64,000 nucleotides of DNA from an uncultured Kiloniellaceae bacterium (GCA_947493695.1 CANLSF010000001.1:496001-560000); one strand, 5' to 3'. Positions 45,631 through 55,423 are shown, numbered from the stretch's first letter. A program made the numbers and translations. The notes: generated by a model from the letters alone, not told the origin.

Positions 45631-46098
45631 TCACGCATCAGCCTGGCCCAGACGGGCCAACGCAGCCTGACGTGCCCGACCGCTGTCATAATCAGAAACA
45701 TGCAGCAGACCGGCAAGCCTTCGCATCAGGCTCGCTTCAAAATCATGCAACTCACCGTCCGCATAGGCCACTTCCCACAGCATCTCGACCAGCTCGATAC
45801 GTTGCTCATTGTCGTAGGAATCGGCAATGACGCGGGTAAATCCGAAAAGCTGGTTCGACTCAGTGACCTGTACTTTGGCCTCTTCGACCAAGGCCGTGAC
45901 TTCGCCCTCCGAGAGTTCAAAGCGTGCGGTGAGCAGGCGCTCAATTGTCGCGCGCTCGGTATCGTCGAAGCTTTCGTCCATCAGCGCGGCCTCGACAAGC
46001 AGGGCCGCCGCCGCAACCTGAAGACCGTCCTGGCCCTTGTCGGCAGCCAGTCCGCCATCATCTTTGCCCAGAAACAGGGCTTTCAATTTCTCGATCAC
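45631..46098 (-). CDS. TerB-family (tellurite resistance-like) protein
   Basis: The 155-residue helical protein matches the TerB fold: LQVAAAALLVEAALMDESFDDTERATIERLL, VTESNQLFGFTRVIADSYDNEQRIELVEMLWEVAYADGEL and HDFEASLMRRLAGLLHV. TerB domains bind divalent metal with acidic residues and act in tellurite and stress responses, but stand-alone members have no proven function. GTG 46098 (encoding MIEKLKALF) is preferred over an upstream TTG at 46158; GGGCGG is nine bases before it. Confidence 0.85.
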   Translation of the reverse strand: MIEKLKALFLGKDDGGLAADKGQDGLQVAAAALLVEAALMDESFDDTERATIERLLTARFELSEGEVTALVEEAKVQVTESNQLFGFTRVIADSYDNEQRIELVEMLWEVAYADGELHDFEASLMRRLAGLLHVSDYDSGRARQAALARLGQADA

Positions 46099-46350
46099 CG
46101 GCTTTTCCGCCCTTTGACCTGCAAGCACGCGCGTCGCATCACCCGTGAGATCGCGCAAGCGTTGACGAGAGCCCGATCAAAGCAACGCTGTAGCAGCGAA
46201 AACCTAAAATCTGTCTCTCTTTCATAGAGTTAGAGGGCGACCCGCGCTCTTCCGCGCCTCAGTTAAGAAGGATCGTGCTCTAGTCGAGCGCTGTGCGTAT
46301 CATGCGCAACCTCGTCGTTGCAACCCTTGGCAAAGTAGGGCTTATCAAAC

Positions 46351-46998
46351 GTGACAGAAAGTGAACAGACAGCAGACGCCCGGCGGTTCTCGCCCGCGAC
46401 ACAACGCAACCGCGAACCCTTGCTGAAGGTGCTCGCAGAGGTGCTGCCGGAAAATGGCCGGGTGCTTGAAATCGCGAGCGGTACCGGCGAACATGCGGTC
46501 TGGTTTGCGCCGCGCCTTCCCGGTCTCCATTGGCAGACGAGCGATCCCGACCCGGATCTGCGGCAATCTATCGCATCTCATGCGGCCCATGCCGGTGTGA
46601 AACTGCCAAACCCTCTGGACATTGACGTGACTCGCGGGGACTGGGGCACAACCGAGGATCCACTGGAGAAGCTGGATGCCATTTTCTGCGCAAACATGAT
46701 CCATATCGCGCCCTGGTCCGCGGCACTCGGCCTACTGGATGGCGCCGCAAGGCATTTGAAATCCAACGGACAGCTCTGCCTCTACGGTCCCTACAAGCGC
46801 GACGGCGATCACACCGCCGCCTCCAACGCGGACTTCGACCGCTCATTGCGCAACCGGGATCCCGCGTGGGGCATTCGGGATCTGGAGAAGGTCAGCGAGG
46901 AAGCCGAAGCGCGTGGACTTCAATCCTCGCAGGTGGTGGAGATGCCCAGCAACAATCTCACGGTCATTTTCGAGCGTGCCCCTAAGGGAGAGTTCTGA
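46351..46998 (+). CDS. DUF938 SAM-dependent methyltransferase
   Basis: The 215-residue product has the DUF938 signature RRFSPATQRNREPLLKVL, a class I methyltransferase motif I VLEIASGTGEHAVWFA, TSDPDPDLRQSI, FCANMIHIAPWSAALGLLDGA, and LYGPYKRDGDHTAASNADFDRSL. The substrate is unknown. GTG start; it converges with hslR. Confidence 0.92.
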   Translation: MTESEQTADARRFSPATQRNREPLLKVLAEVLPENGRVLEIASGTGEHAVWFAPRLPGLHWQTSDPDPDLRQSIASHAAHAGVKLPNPLDIDVTRGDWGTTEDPLEKLDAIFCANMIHIAPWSAALGLLDGAARHLKSNGQLCLYGPYKRDGDHTAASNADFDRSLRNRDPAWGIRDLEKVSEEAEARGLQSSQVVEMPSNNLTVIFERAPKGEF

Positions 46999-47005
46999 AG
47001 AGAAT

Positions 47006-47428
47006 CTAGTTCTCGCGCAGACGGTCCGTAAGACGACGCTCGCGTTTTGTCGGGCGTCCGCTCCCGGGCTCCCGGGATGCCACACCTGCATCGCTATCGC
47101 TGCTTTTCTTCGGGGCCGCACTCGGCGGTGCAAGATCTTCATAGAGCAGGACGGCTTCGCGGGCCGGGCCCCGGCGGACGCCAAGGGCGAGAATCCTGAT
47201 GACGCGAACCTGCTCCCGAAGAGGAAAGGTCAGGACATCCCCGGCGCGGACCATGTGACTGGCCTTGCCGACGATAGTCCCTCCTATCCGCACCCGGCCG
47301 GTGCCGCAAAACTGCGTAGCCAGACTGCGGGACTTGAAAAACCTGGCGAACCAAAGCCATTTGTCGACCCGCAAGGCCTCGGCTTCTCCCGTCACGGTTC
47401 CAGTCTTGTCGTCCTGCATCCGGCCCAT
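47006..47428 (-). CDS. hslR: S4-domain RNA-binding protein (Hsp15-like)
   Basis: The 140-residue product has an S4 fold LRVDKWLWFARFFKSRSLATQF, CGTGRVRIGGTIVGKASHMVRAGDVLTF, and the ribosome-binding basic tail ending RERRLTDRLREN. Hsp15 binds free 50S subunits with stalled nascent chains. It follows the helicase gene by six bases. Confidence 0.93.
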   Translation of the reverse strand: MGRMQDDKTGTVTGEAEALRVDKWLWFARFFKSRSLATQFCGTGRVRIGGTIVGKASHMVRAGDVLTFPLREQVRVIRILALGVRRGPAREAVLLYEDLAPPSAAPKKSSDSDAGVASREPGSGRPTKRERRLTDRLREN

Positions 47429-47434
47429 CGCGGC

Positions 47435-50400
47435 CTACTTGCTGAAGGACATATTACGCAGAACAGCGAAGGGAGAATCCGGGTCCATGCGCGCGGGCTT
47501 GGCACTGCGCTTACTGCCCGCGTTGTTACCGCTGGATTTGTTAGGTGCTGACTTGTTGGCACTCGATTTGCGATTCTCCGACTGGGACGGCCCACCCCGG
47601 TTCCGCCGCGATGGCTTCGCACGAACCTCCCCGGCCTCGCCCTCAGCCGAGTGTGAGGCGACGGTCGACTTAGACTGTGCCTTCCCTGCCCCGCGCCTCG
47701 AAGACTTACCCTCTGCCTTACCTTCCTTGGCGGCATCGGGTTTTCTGGTCCTCCGAACAAAGCTCACGGTACCGTCTTCCGTGCGGCTACTCTGGAAGCG
47801 GATCGCGGGCAGCAGAATCTCGAGCACGGCCTCGTCACATTTCCCGCGCGATTTCAGGCCGTCGGTAAGCGTGAACGCGCCTTCTTTGACCAGCTTATGG
47901 GCTTCATTCGAGACTCGCTCCAGGGCATCCGCCTTCATCAGAACAGCATCGCCGGCCCGGTTCGCAAAACGGCGATAGCCGATCGCCTGAAAGAAACGCG
48001 CCGAACGCCGGTCGCCCCGTGACAGCATACCGTCCGCAGGCAAATTGAAGTCCGCGTCCTTGCGCGGCGCAGGCTCGGGTGTTGCGACCGGTGTGGCGTC
48101 GGACGCCGCATCGGCCTCCACAGAAACTTCAGCGACGGTCTCTTCGGGGACCGGAGCTTCAGAAACTGCTTCGGAAGGAATGGCAGCGACAGCTTCGTCG
48201 GCAACTTGGGCAGCCTCTTTTACTGGGGCAGCCTCTTTTTCAGCAGACTCCTCAGGCGCCTGCTCTTCCACCACCGCAGCATCCGGTGTCACAGCAACCT
48301 CAGGGCTTTCAGGAAGCTTCAACGGCGGCCCCTTGAGGTCGGCCATCGCAACTCCGGCAAAGGTCCCCCAGAGAACGGCACGCAAGCCGGCAGTCTTGGG
48401 ATTGAGCAGGGCCGGCATGAAAATACTCTCCCGCCCGATCCGTACACCCAGATCCGACAAGGCCTTGCGATCGGTTTTCGAGAGATCTGCGATCTGGCGG
48501 GCAACCGCGTGGCGGGGAATCAGGCCGAGCGCCTCGATCATCTGGTAGGCAACCCCGCGGGCCGCTCCGCTCAGTTCCGAAGTATCGAGACCAAAGAGCG
48601 GTTTTAGCTGCGCCCGCAGATGCCGGTTCAGCCAGGCCACAAGACGTTGACGCAAGCGCTCACGTCCCGGCCCGTCCAGATAGTCGCTTGATTCGACCTC
48701 GACACTCGGCGTCAACACCGTCTCACCGGCGGTGATGCGGCCAACATCGGCCCCCCGCCAGGTCAGATTGCCCTCCCGGTCCAGCAGAAAACTGCCGTCG
48801 TTGTCCTGTTCGAACTTCAGGATACGTTGCGGGATCTCGGTCGCAAGAACGTCGCGCACTGCCGCGAGCGACGCGCGCGCGTGATCAGGCGACACTGCCT
48901 CGTCGAGATCGAAACGGAAACCGCGTAGCCGGCCGAGCGATTCACCCTCAACCATAACTTCACCGCTGGCGACGATTGTAGCCAATGGTTTTACTCCCTC
49001 ATTGCGTCGCGCAAGTACCATTGCGCGCTTATCGACAAAACGTTGTGTCAGGCGTTCGTGCAGTGCATCGGACAGACGGTCTTCGATCGCCCGCGCCTTC
49101 TGCTGCCATCCCGCGGCGTCTTCCAGCCAGTCACCGCGGTGCGAAATATAGGTCCAGGTTCTGATATCTGCAATTCTGGAAACCAGGGAATCGATATCGC
49201 CGTCAATCCGGTCGATGCGTACAATCTGCGCGGCGACCCAATCGTCAGGCAGACGGGCGCCGTCTGAAGCAAGATATTTGAAGATCCGGCCAAGGAGTCG
49301 GCTGTGATGATCCGACAGTATCTTGCGGAAGTCCGGGACCTGGCAAACATCCCAGAGCAAGCGCATCGCGGCGGGATTCCGCGCAAGATCCACAACTTCT
49401 TCGTCCTGGCCCAGGCTGATCAGGGCAGCAAGGTCTTCTGCATCCCGGACTCTCAGCATCTCGGGCATGGGCGGGCGTTGCTGAAGGCTCTTCTGCAATG
49501 CCCTGGGACTGCTCATATCCAGTGCCCGGTTGCGCCAGACAACATGGCGCAGCATCTCGAAGTCGTGGGTTTCCACCACCTCAATCAGTTCGGGAGGTAG
49601 AGAACCGGCGTCTGCCGTGGTGCCAAAGGTGCCATCGTTCATGTGACGTCCTGCGCGTCCGGCAATCTGGCCAATCTCGGCAGCGGTCAATTGCCGCGGA
49701 ATGCGGCCATCAAATTTGCGCAGCTTGGCGAAAGCAACGTGATCAAGGTTCAGATTAAGCCCCATGCCGATTGCATCGGTCGCAACCAGATAATCGACCT
49801 CACCGGCCTCAAACATGCCGACCTGTGCGTTCCGGGTCCGCGGGCTTAGCGCCCCTAGAACCACAGCCGTTCCGCCCCGCTGTCGGCGCAGCAATTCGGC
49901 CATGGCGTAGACATCCGTCGCGGAAAAGGTGACGACAGCCGAGCGTGGCGGCAGGCGCGTAATCTTCTTTTCACCGGCATAGCTGAGCTTTGAAAACCTC
50001 GGCCGTTGTTCGAACACCGCCTCCGGAACCAGTTTTTTCACCAGAGGCCGCATGGATTCAGCCCCGAGAAACATTGTCTCGTTTCGGCCACGGGCATGGA
50101 GCAGGCGGTCTGTGAAGACGTGTCCCCGCTCGGCATCGGCGCAGAGCTGGATTTCGTCTATGGCCAGAAAATCAACAGCGCGGTCGACCGGCATGGATTC
50201 AACCGTGCACATGAAATAGCTGGCGCCCGGCGGCACGATCTTCTCCTCACCGGTCACCAGCGCCACTTTGGAGGCACCTTTGATCTTTACGACACGGTCA
50301 TAGTTTTCACGGGCAAGCAATCGCAGGGGAAAGCCGATCATCCCGGAGTGATGCCCAAGCATGCGTTCTATGGCGAGATAGGTTTTGCCGGTGTTGGTCG

Positions 50401-50443
50401 GGCCTAAAACAGCGACGACCCGGCTATCGGAACGATCAAACAT
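47435..50443 (-). CDS. Suv3-type DExH-box RNA helicase with long disordered C-terminus
   Basis: The 1002-residue protein has a helicase core close to mitochondrial Suv3: motif I VLGPTNTGKTYLA (residues 12-24), motif II FLAIDEIQLC, motif III VTFSATDVYAM-like, and motif VI QIAGRAGRHMNDG. The Suv3-C region is around 230-330. The remainder includes a conserved helical part and a very long Ala/Glu/Val-rich, then Lys/Arg/Ser-rich tail (about residues 690-1002). It probably unwinds RNA for decay; the block with hslR, fdxA and carD is typical of alphaproteobacteria. ATG 50443 is chosen over TTG 50449. Confidence 0.93.
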   Translation of the reverse strand: MFDRSDSRVVAVLGPTNTGKTYLAIERMLGHHSGMIGFPLRLLARENYDRVVKIKGASKVALVTGEEKIVPPGASYFMCTVESMPVDRAVDFLAIDEIQLCADAERGHVFTDRLLHARGRNETMFLGAESMRPLVKKLVPEAVFEQRPRFSKLSYAGEKKITRLPPRSAVVTFSATDVYAMAELLRRQRGGTAVVLGALSPRTRNAQVGMFEAGEVDYLVATDAIGMGLNLNLDHVAFAKLRKFDGRIPRQLTAAEIGQIAGRAGRHMNDGTFGTTADAGSLPPELIEVVETHDFEMLRHVVWRNRALDMSSPRALQKSLQQRPPMPEMLRVRDAEDLAALISLGQDEEVVDLARNPAAMRLLWDVCQVPDFRKILSDHHSRLLGRIFKYLASDGARLPDDWVAAQIVRIDRIDGDIDSLVSRIADIRTWTYISHRGDWLEDAAGWQQKARAIEDRLSDALHERLTQRFVDKRAMVLARRNEGVKPLATIVASGEVMVEGESLGRLRGFRFDLDEAVSPDHARASLAAVRDVLATEIPQRILKFEQDNDGSFLLDREGNLTWRGADVGRITAGETVLTPSVEVESSDYLDGPGRERLRQRLVAWLNRHLRAQLKPLFGLDTSELSGAARGVAYQMIEALGLIPRHAVARQIADLSKTDRKALSDLGVRIGRESIFMPALLNPKTAGLRAVLWGTFAGVAMADLKGPPLKLPESPEVAVTPDAAVVEEQAPEESAEKEAAPVKEAAQVADEAVAAIPSEAVSEAPVPEETVAEVSVEADAASDATPVATPEPAPRKDADFNLPADGMLSRGDRRSARFFQAIGYRRFANRAGDAVLMKADALERVSNEAHKLVKEGAFTLTDGLKSRGKCDEAVLEILLPAIRFQSSRTEDGTVSFVRRTRKPDAAKEGKAEGKSSRRGAGKAQSKSTVASHSAEGEAGEVRAKPSRRNRGGPSQSENRKSSANKSAPNKSSGNNAGSKRSAKPARMDPDSPFAVLRNMSFSK

Positions 50444-50546
50444 GGACAAAAGATCGTTCGCGCTGCGCCGCGATGCAAGGGCGATATGAAGAGTCTCAAA
50501 GATTTAACCCGGCTTGAGATCTCATAAACCGGGATTCACACGGAAA

Positions 50547-51317
50547 TTATGATCCGGAGGTGTCTTCCACCAGGGGAACAAAGGCGACCGGAATAAGGCG
50601 GAGGCTGTCGCATCCGCCGTCATTGTCTTTGGTGATCAGGCAAAGGTCCGTATCGGGTTCCGAGAAAAGGCGCCGCCGGAAGGGAGGTACATCATTCACG
50701 TCGCCCCCTTTCTTTCCGACGCCATCGGGGCTTTTCTGCGCCCTGACCTCAGGCACGATCATGCGACCGCCCGGCGCAAGCTGTTTCAGGAGGTCAGCAA
50801 CGACCCTGGCGTTGGTGGTCGCCGTAACCACGATAGCGCTGTAGGGCGCGTGCTCGGGCCAGCCTTTCGCGCCGTCTCCCGTCTTTATGTGGATCGCCTT
50901 GCCGTACCCCAGGTGCCCCAGGCGTTCCTTGGCGGTGAGGGCCAGTTGCGCGACGCGTTCGACTGAATAAACCTCGGCGCCCAGCTCCGCGAGTACCGCC
51001 GACTGATAACCGCAGCCAGTCCCGATCTCCAGCACCCGGGCTCCCGGCGTGACGGCCGCAAGCTCACTCATGACCGCGACGATGAAGGGCTGGGATATGG
51101 TTTGCCCGTGCCCGATCCGCTGAGGCCGGTTCGCATAGGCCAGGTGCTGGCTTTCTGGCGGCAGGAAACGATGGCGGGGCACTTTTTGCATGGCCTTGAT
51201 GACCGACGGCGACAAGCCCTCCAGCCCCAGATACGCGGCTGTCGCGTCGACATCCGCAGCAACCTCGCGCAGCAGTGCGCGGCGTTCCTCGGTCCGGTCT
51301 TCGCGGGACGCTTCCAC
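50547..51317 (-). CDS. pcm: Protein-L-isoaspartate O-methyltransferase
   Basis: Pcm repairs isoaspartyl damage in proteins using S-adenosylmethionine. The 256-residue product has PRHRFLPPESQHLAYANRPQRIGHGQTISQPFIVA (as several short blocks), motif I VLEIGTGCGYQSAVLAELG, and the C-terminal LAPGGRMIVPE. GTG start at 51317. The C-terminus is about 40 residues longer than in E. coli. Divergent from htpG. Confidence 0.95.
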   Translation of the reverse strand: MEASREDRTEERRALLREVAADVDATAAYLGLEGLSPSVIKAMQKVPRHRFLPPESQHLAYANRPQRIGHGQTISQPFIVAVMSELAAVTPGARVLEIGTGCGYQSAVLAELGAEVYSVERVAQLALTAKERLGHLGYGKAIHIKTGDGAKGWPEHAPYSAIVVTATTNARVVADLLKQLAPGGRMIVPEVRAQKSPDGVGKKGGDVNDVPPFRRRLFSEPDTDLCLITKDNDGGCDSLRLIPVAFVPLVEDTSGS

Positions 51318-51360
51318 GCCTGAACACTCCCTATAAGGTGCAGCCGGGCTGTTCGCAGGA

Positions 51361-51390
51361 CTTGCAACCGCAGCGCCATTACGACATATG
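51361..51390 (+). promoter_or_regulatory. Possible RpoH-type promoter of htpG
   Basis: CTTGCAA at 51361-51367 resembles the -35 element of RpoH promoters, with CATAT 17 bases after it in place of the usual CCCCAT. It lies about 145 bases before htpG. The match is weak. Confidence 0.3.
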
Positions 51391-51533
51391 ACTCTTTGCT
51401 GTCCTGATTCTGAGATCCGCAGTATTGAATTTCAGAACCGGAACACTAAACAATTGATTCGCACCTGGCACAACAGCCGGTCGCGAAGAAACTGGACCTC
51501 AAGACACCACAGAAGACCACTGGAATAGAGTTT

Positions 51534-53408
51534 ATGTCGGAAGAGAAGTTAAGCTTTCAGGCTGAAGTCTCGCGGCTTTTGGATATCGTCGCGCACTCCC
51601 TGTATTCGAATAAGGAGATCTTTCTCCGGGAGCTGATCTCGAACGCCTCGGACGCCTGCGACCGCGCGCGCTACGCTGCGCTGACGCAACCCGAGCTGAC
51701 GGCCGATGACCCGGACTTCAGGATCGATCTGGCCCTCGACAAGGACGCCAAGACCCTGACCATCTCGGACAACGGGATCGGCATGAGCCGCGAAGACCTG
51801 GTGGAGAACCTGGGAACCATTGCGCGTTCGGGCACGGCAGCCTTCATGGACCAGCTCGACAGCAAGCAGGACGGCACCAACCTGATCGGCCAGTTCGGCG
51901 TCGGCTTCTATTCCTCCTACATGGTTGCGGACAAGGTCTCCGTCGTCAGCCGCAAGGCGGGCGAGGATCAGGCCTGGTCCTGGGTCTCCGACGGTCGCGG
52001 CGAGTTCACCATCGGTGAAGCCGAAGACGCACCGAAACGCGGTACCCGGATCACGCTGCACCTGCGCGACGACCAGCAGGAGTTTGCAGATCCCACGCGT
52101 CTGCGCACCATCGTCAAAACCTACTCGGATCACATTCCGATCCCGATCTCGCTGAGCGAGGGCGACAAGGAAGCCGAGGCGCTGAACACGGCCTCAGCCA
52201 TCTGGACCCGTTCAAAGTCGGAGATCACCGACGAACAGTACACCGAATTCTATCATCACGTTGCCCATGCCTTCGATGAGCCCTGGGAACGCATGCACTT
52301 CAAAGCCGAAGGCATGATCGAGTACACCGGCCTACTGTTCATTCCAGCGAGCAAGCCTTTCGACCTCTTCCATCCGGACCGTAAGCACGGCGTGAAACTT
52401 TATGTGCGCCGGGTCTTCATCACCGACGACTGCGCGGAGCTGATCCCGCCCTATCTTCGTTTCCTGCGCGGGGTGATCGACACCGAAGACCTGCCGCTCA
52501 ACATCAGCCGCGAGATGCTGCAGCATAATCCGCTGCTGACCAAGATCCGCAACGGCGTTGCGAAACGCGTGGTCTCGGAACTGACCAAGAAGGCGGAGAA
52601 AGACCCCGAGGCCTTCGAGAAATTCTGGAACGACTTCGGCGCGGTGCTGAAGGAAGGCATCTACGAGGACGACGGTCAGCGTGCCGGTTTGCTGAAGCTC
52701 GCGCGCTTCCGCTCCACCACATCAGAGGGCACGACCACGCTGGCCGATTACATCAGCCGCATGAAGGAAGGTCAGGACGCGATCTATTACATCAGCGGTG
52801 CGGATGCGGAGAACATCAAGCGCAGTCCGCAGCTCGAAGGCTTCGCCGCGAAGGGCGTCGAGGTTCTGCTGTTCAGCGACCCGGTCGATGAATTCTGGAT
52901 CACGTCGATCCCGGACTTCGAAGGCAAGGCCTTCAAGTCTGTCACCCGCGGTGGCGCAGATCTCAGCAAGATCGGCGGCAGTGACAAAGACGAGAAGGAC
53001 AGCGAAGAAGAGAGTTCAAGCGGCGACAACAATGTCGATTCCCTGATCGCCTTCGTAAAACTGACCCTCAAGGATCAGGTCAAGGATGTCCGCGCGTCCG
53101 AGCGCCTGACCGAGAGCGCCGTCTGTCTGGTCGCCGATGAAGGCGACATCGACATCAATCTCGAGCGAATTTTGAAACAGCACAATCAGCTCGACACCAG
53201 CGCGCAGCGGGTGCTGGAGATCAATCCCAAGCACAGTCTGGTCAAGGCCCTCGCCGGTCGTATCGGACAGGATGGCGCCGGAACCGAACTGGAAGACGCC
53301 GCTGGGCTGCTGCTTGACCAGGCCCGCATTCTCGAGGGCGAGACCCTGCCGGATCCGGTCGCCTTCGCGCGCCGCCTTTCCGGACTGGTCGAGAAAGGCC
53401 TCGCGTAA
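51534..53408 (+). CDS. htpG: Molecular chaperone HtpG (Hsp90)
   Basis: The 624-residue chaperone has the GHKL ATPase domain (LDIVAHSLYSNKEIFLRELISNASDA, ISDNGIGMSREDLVENLGTIARSGTAAF, IGQFGVGFYSSYMVADKV), the middle domain with EYTGLLFIP and FIRR-like LYVRRVFI, and the C-terminal dimerisation region. The linker SDKDEKDSEEESSSG is acidic. It heads its own unit and ends at a strong terminator. Confidence 0.98.
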   Translation: MSEEKLSFQAEVSRLLDIVAHSLYSNKEIFLRELISNASDACDRARYAALTQPELTADDPDFRIDLALDKDAKTLTISDNGIGMSREDLVENLGTIARSGTAAFMDQLDSKQDGTNLIGQFGVGFYSSYMVADKVSVVSRKAGEDQAWSWVSDGRGEFTIGEAEDAPKRGTRITLHLRDDQQEFADPTRLRTIVKTYSDHIPIPISLSEGDKEAEALNTASAIWTRSKSEITDEQYTEFYHHVAHAFDEPWERMHFKAEGMIEYTGLLFIPASKPFDLFHPDRKHGVKLYVRRVFITDDCAELIPPYLRFLRGVIDTEDLPLNISREMLQHNPLLTKIRNGVAKRVVSELTKKAEKDPEAFEKFWNDFGAVLKEGIYEDDGQRAGLLKLARFRSTTSEGTTTLADYISRMKEGQDAIYYISGADAENIKRSPQLEGFAAKGVEVLLFSDPVDEFWITSIPDFEGKAFKSVTRGGADLSKIGGSDKDEKDSEEESSSGDNNVDSLIAFVKLTLKDQVKDVRASERLTESAVCLVADEGDIDINLERILKQHNQLDTSAQRVLEINPKHSLVKALAGRIGQDGAGTELEDAAGLLLDQARILEGETLPDPVAFARRLSGLVEKGLA

Positions 53409-53421
53409 CGCAGAAAGAAAA

Positions 53422-53459
53422 ACCGGGATGGCTCGTGAGAGCACATCCCGGTTTTTTTT
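53422..53459 (+). terminator. Terminator after htpG
   Basis: ACCGGGATG pairs perfectly with CATCCCGGT around a 13-base loop, followed by eight T residues. Confidence 0.88.
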
Positions 53460-53481
53460 GTTCGCTGTTATCCGCGCTGAT

Positions 53482-54306
53482 TTATGATGGTGCGCCGTCC
53501 AGTTCCATCAGGGCAGCGCCGAGAATACGACCGACACGCCCCTCCTGCACGATGATCGCGCAGCCGCCGCGACCCTCGGCAATGGCATCGGCCAGGTCGA
53601 CGGAGAGCTCCAGAGCTTCGCCGTTCCAGGTGCCGATGGAGACGAATTCCCGCACCACATTGGCATCCACCAACTCCTGACCCGAATTCTCACCGCGTTT
53701 GACATCGGTGCGATGTTCGTCGTCGAAGACAGCCATCCAGACCGTGGCGGCCTCAGCCGGTGCTTCGCCAGCTGGAATGCGCACTGTCGCAACCGACGCA
53801 CCCTCTTCGATCTGGATGTCGAGGCTTTCACCCGTTGTCTGCGCCGTGACCACCGAACTGATCACCTGTGCCCGCCGGGAGCCGACCACATCGATCCGGC
53901 CATCGATGACCATCTGCGGCGTATAGATGAAGCGTGCGCCCAGTTTCTCGGAATAGCGGCGCTGCCGCTTCGTGGCTTCCGGGCGGGCGAAGGGATCTTT
54001 CCAGCCGATGTAATCCCAATAGTCCACGTGATGCGCCAAAGCGATCACCCCGGGTTGACCGGCCAACTCACCCAGCAGGGCATCGGCAGGCGGACAGGAA
54101 CTGCAACCCTGCGAGGTGAAGAGTTCGACAACGACCGGACGCGTCGCGCCGGAGGTGTCCGAGGCCAATTGAAGCGGAACCGAGGCTGCGCCGGATTCGG
54201 CGCGCGCTTCGGAGGGACCGGTCTGGAGCGTGGAGGCGTGCCAACTCACGCCAACAACGGCTACGGCAACGGTCCCGGCAAGCAGGAATGCAGGTAGTGT
54301 TTTCAT
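53482..54306 (-). CDS. DUF1223 thioredoxin-like exported protein
   Basis: The 274-residue product has a signal peptide and the DUF1223 block VVVELFTSQGCSSCPPADALLGEL with a CxxC motif, ALAHHVDYWDYIGWKDPFA and FIYTPQMVIDGRIDVVGS. The C-terminus is beta-rich. A periplasmic redox role is plausible but unproven. Convergent with htpG. Confidence 0.94.
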   Translation of the reverse strand: MKTLPAFLLAGTVAVAVVGVSWHASTLQTGPSEARAESGAASVPLQLASDTSGATRPVVVELFTSQGCSSCPPADALLGELAGQPGVIALAHHVDYWDYIGWKDPFARPEATKRQRRYSEKLGARFIYTPQMVIDGRIDVVGSRRAQVISSVVTAQTTGESLDIQIEEGASVATVRIPAGEAPAEAATVWMAVFDDEHRTDVKRGENSGQELVDANVVREFVSIGTWNGEALELSVDLADAIAEGRGGCAIIVQEGRVGRILGAALMELDGAPS

Positions 54307-54481
54307 GTCCTGAGATTAGGGGGCGTCCGAGATCACTGGCGAATCACGTTAGGGTGACTGTCAGTCAGTTATCCCTGCCTAACTCTCTGTAAAATAAAAT
54401 GTATCATCGTTTTCCTCGATCAGATGAAAAACGTGAACCGGCCTGACTTCCGACTGAACAGCAGCAGTCATGGTTAAGCAT

Positions 54482-55423
54482 CTATGAAGATGCTTCGCCG
54501 GACGAAACCTCGACGTCGACCTGCATGTCCTCGTAGGCGTCACTCGGGCCGATATAGGTGCCCTGGAGGGGGATTGCCTGCGAGGGATCTCTCGCAACCG
54601 CGACCCGTATCAGGTTTGCGCCCCCCACAAGACCATTGGTCGGATCGTACTCGACCCAGCCCGCACCCGGCAGGTAGATCTGAACCCAGGCATGGGTATC
54701 CCCGGCCCCCTGCACCGGAGCGTTTGCGCTTTCCTGGGTTTGAGAATTGCCATCGGACTGGCTGCCGGACAGCATGGCGTTGCCGTCAAGCGCGGGATCG
54801 TAAAGATAACCGGATACAAAGCGCGCGGCGAAGCCAAGGGAGCGCACCGCTTCCATCATGAAAACCGCAAGGTCCCGACAGGTTCCGCTTCCCAGATTCA
54901 GGGTCTCCAGCGGCGTCTGAACACCGACGCTGTAGCGGCGCTGATAGGCGAACTGCCGGTTAATCGCCAGATTGATCTGAAAAAGCACATCCTGGGTATT
55001 GCTGTTCATACCCTGATCGAGAAAGGAGCGCGCCCATTCATCTATCCGGCGCTGCGGATCGGCGTAATGGCGCTCGTCGCAACGGCCAAGATCTGCCGCT
55101 TCATCGGCGTCGTAGCAAAAGGGAAAGGTCTGCGCAAATTCATCGACGTTGAACACAGGCGTATCCAGACCGAAGTGCTCAATCACAATCCGGCTTTCGA
55201 AACGCAGTTCCTCGGCTTGCTCATGAAAGCGCGCCACGGCGATCGAATTCGAAAAGACATCGTGCATCCAGCGGATCTCAGCCGCCGGTGTAATACTCAG
55301 CGAGGTGTCGATGACCCGCATGTCATGGCTGTCGCGCGGCCGGAACATCAGACGATGCTCGCCGAAGCCAACCGGCTGCCGGTAGCGATAGACCGTACTG
55401 TGCTTCACGATGAGCTTGGGCAT
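54482..55423 (-). CDS. Transglutaminase-like protein with N-terminal beta domain
   Basis: The 313-residue product has the bacterial transglutaminase N-terminal domain (KHSTVYRYRQPVGFGEHRLMFRPRDSHD) and the core with catalytic Cys in GSGTCRDLAVFMMEAVRSLG, His in GDTHAWVQIYLPGAGWVEYDPTN and the Asp, so it should be an active cysteine protease or amide-transfer enzyme. ATG 55423 is chosen; the open frame extends nine residues more. Function unknown. Confidence 0.93.
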   Translation of the reverse strand: MPKLIVKHSTVYRYRQPVGFGEHRLMFRPRDSHDMRVIDTSLSITPAAEIRWMHDVFSNSIAVARFHEQAEELRFESRIVIEHFGLDTPVFNVDEFAQTFPFCYDADEAADLGRCDERHYADPQRRIDEWARSFLDQGMNSNTQDVLFQINLAINRQFAYQRRYSVGVQTPLETLNLGSGTCRDLAVFMMEAVRSLGFAARFVSGYLYDPALDGNAMLSGSQSDGNSQTQESANAPVQGAGDTHAWVQIYLPGAGWVEYDPTNGLVGGANLIRVAVARDPSQAIPLQGTYIGPSDAYEDMQVDVEVSSGEASS

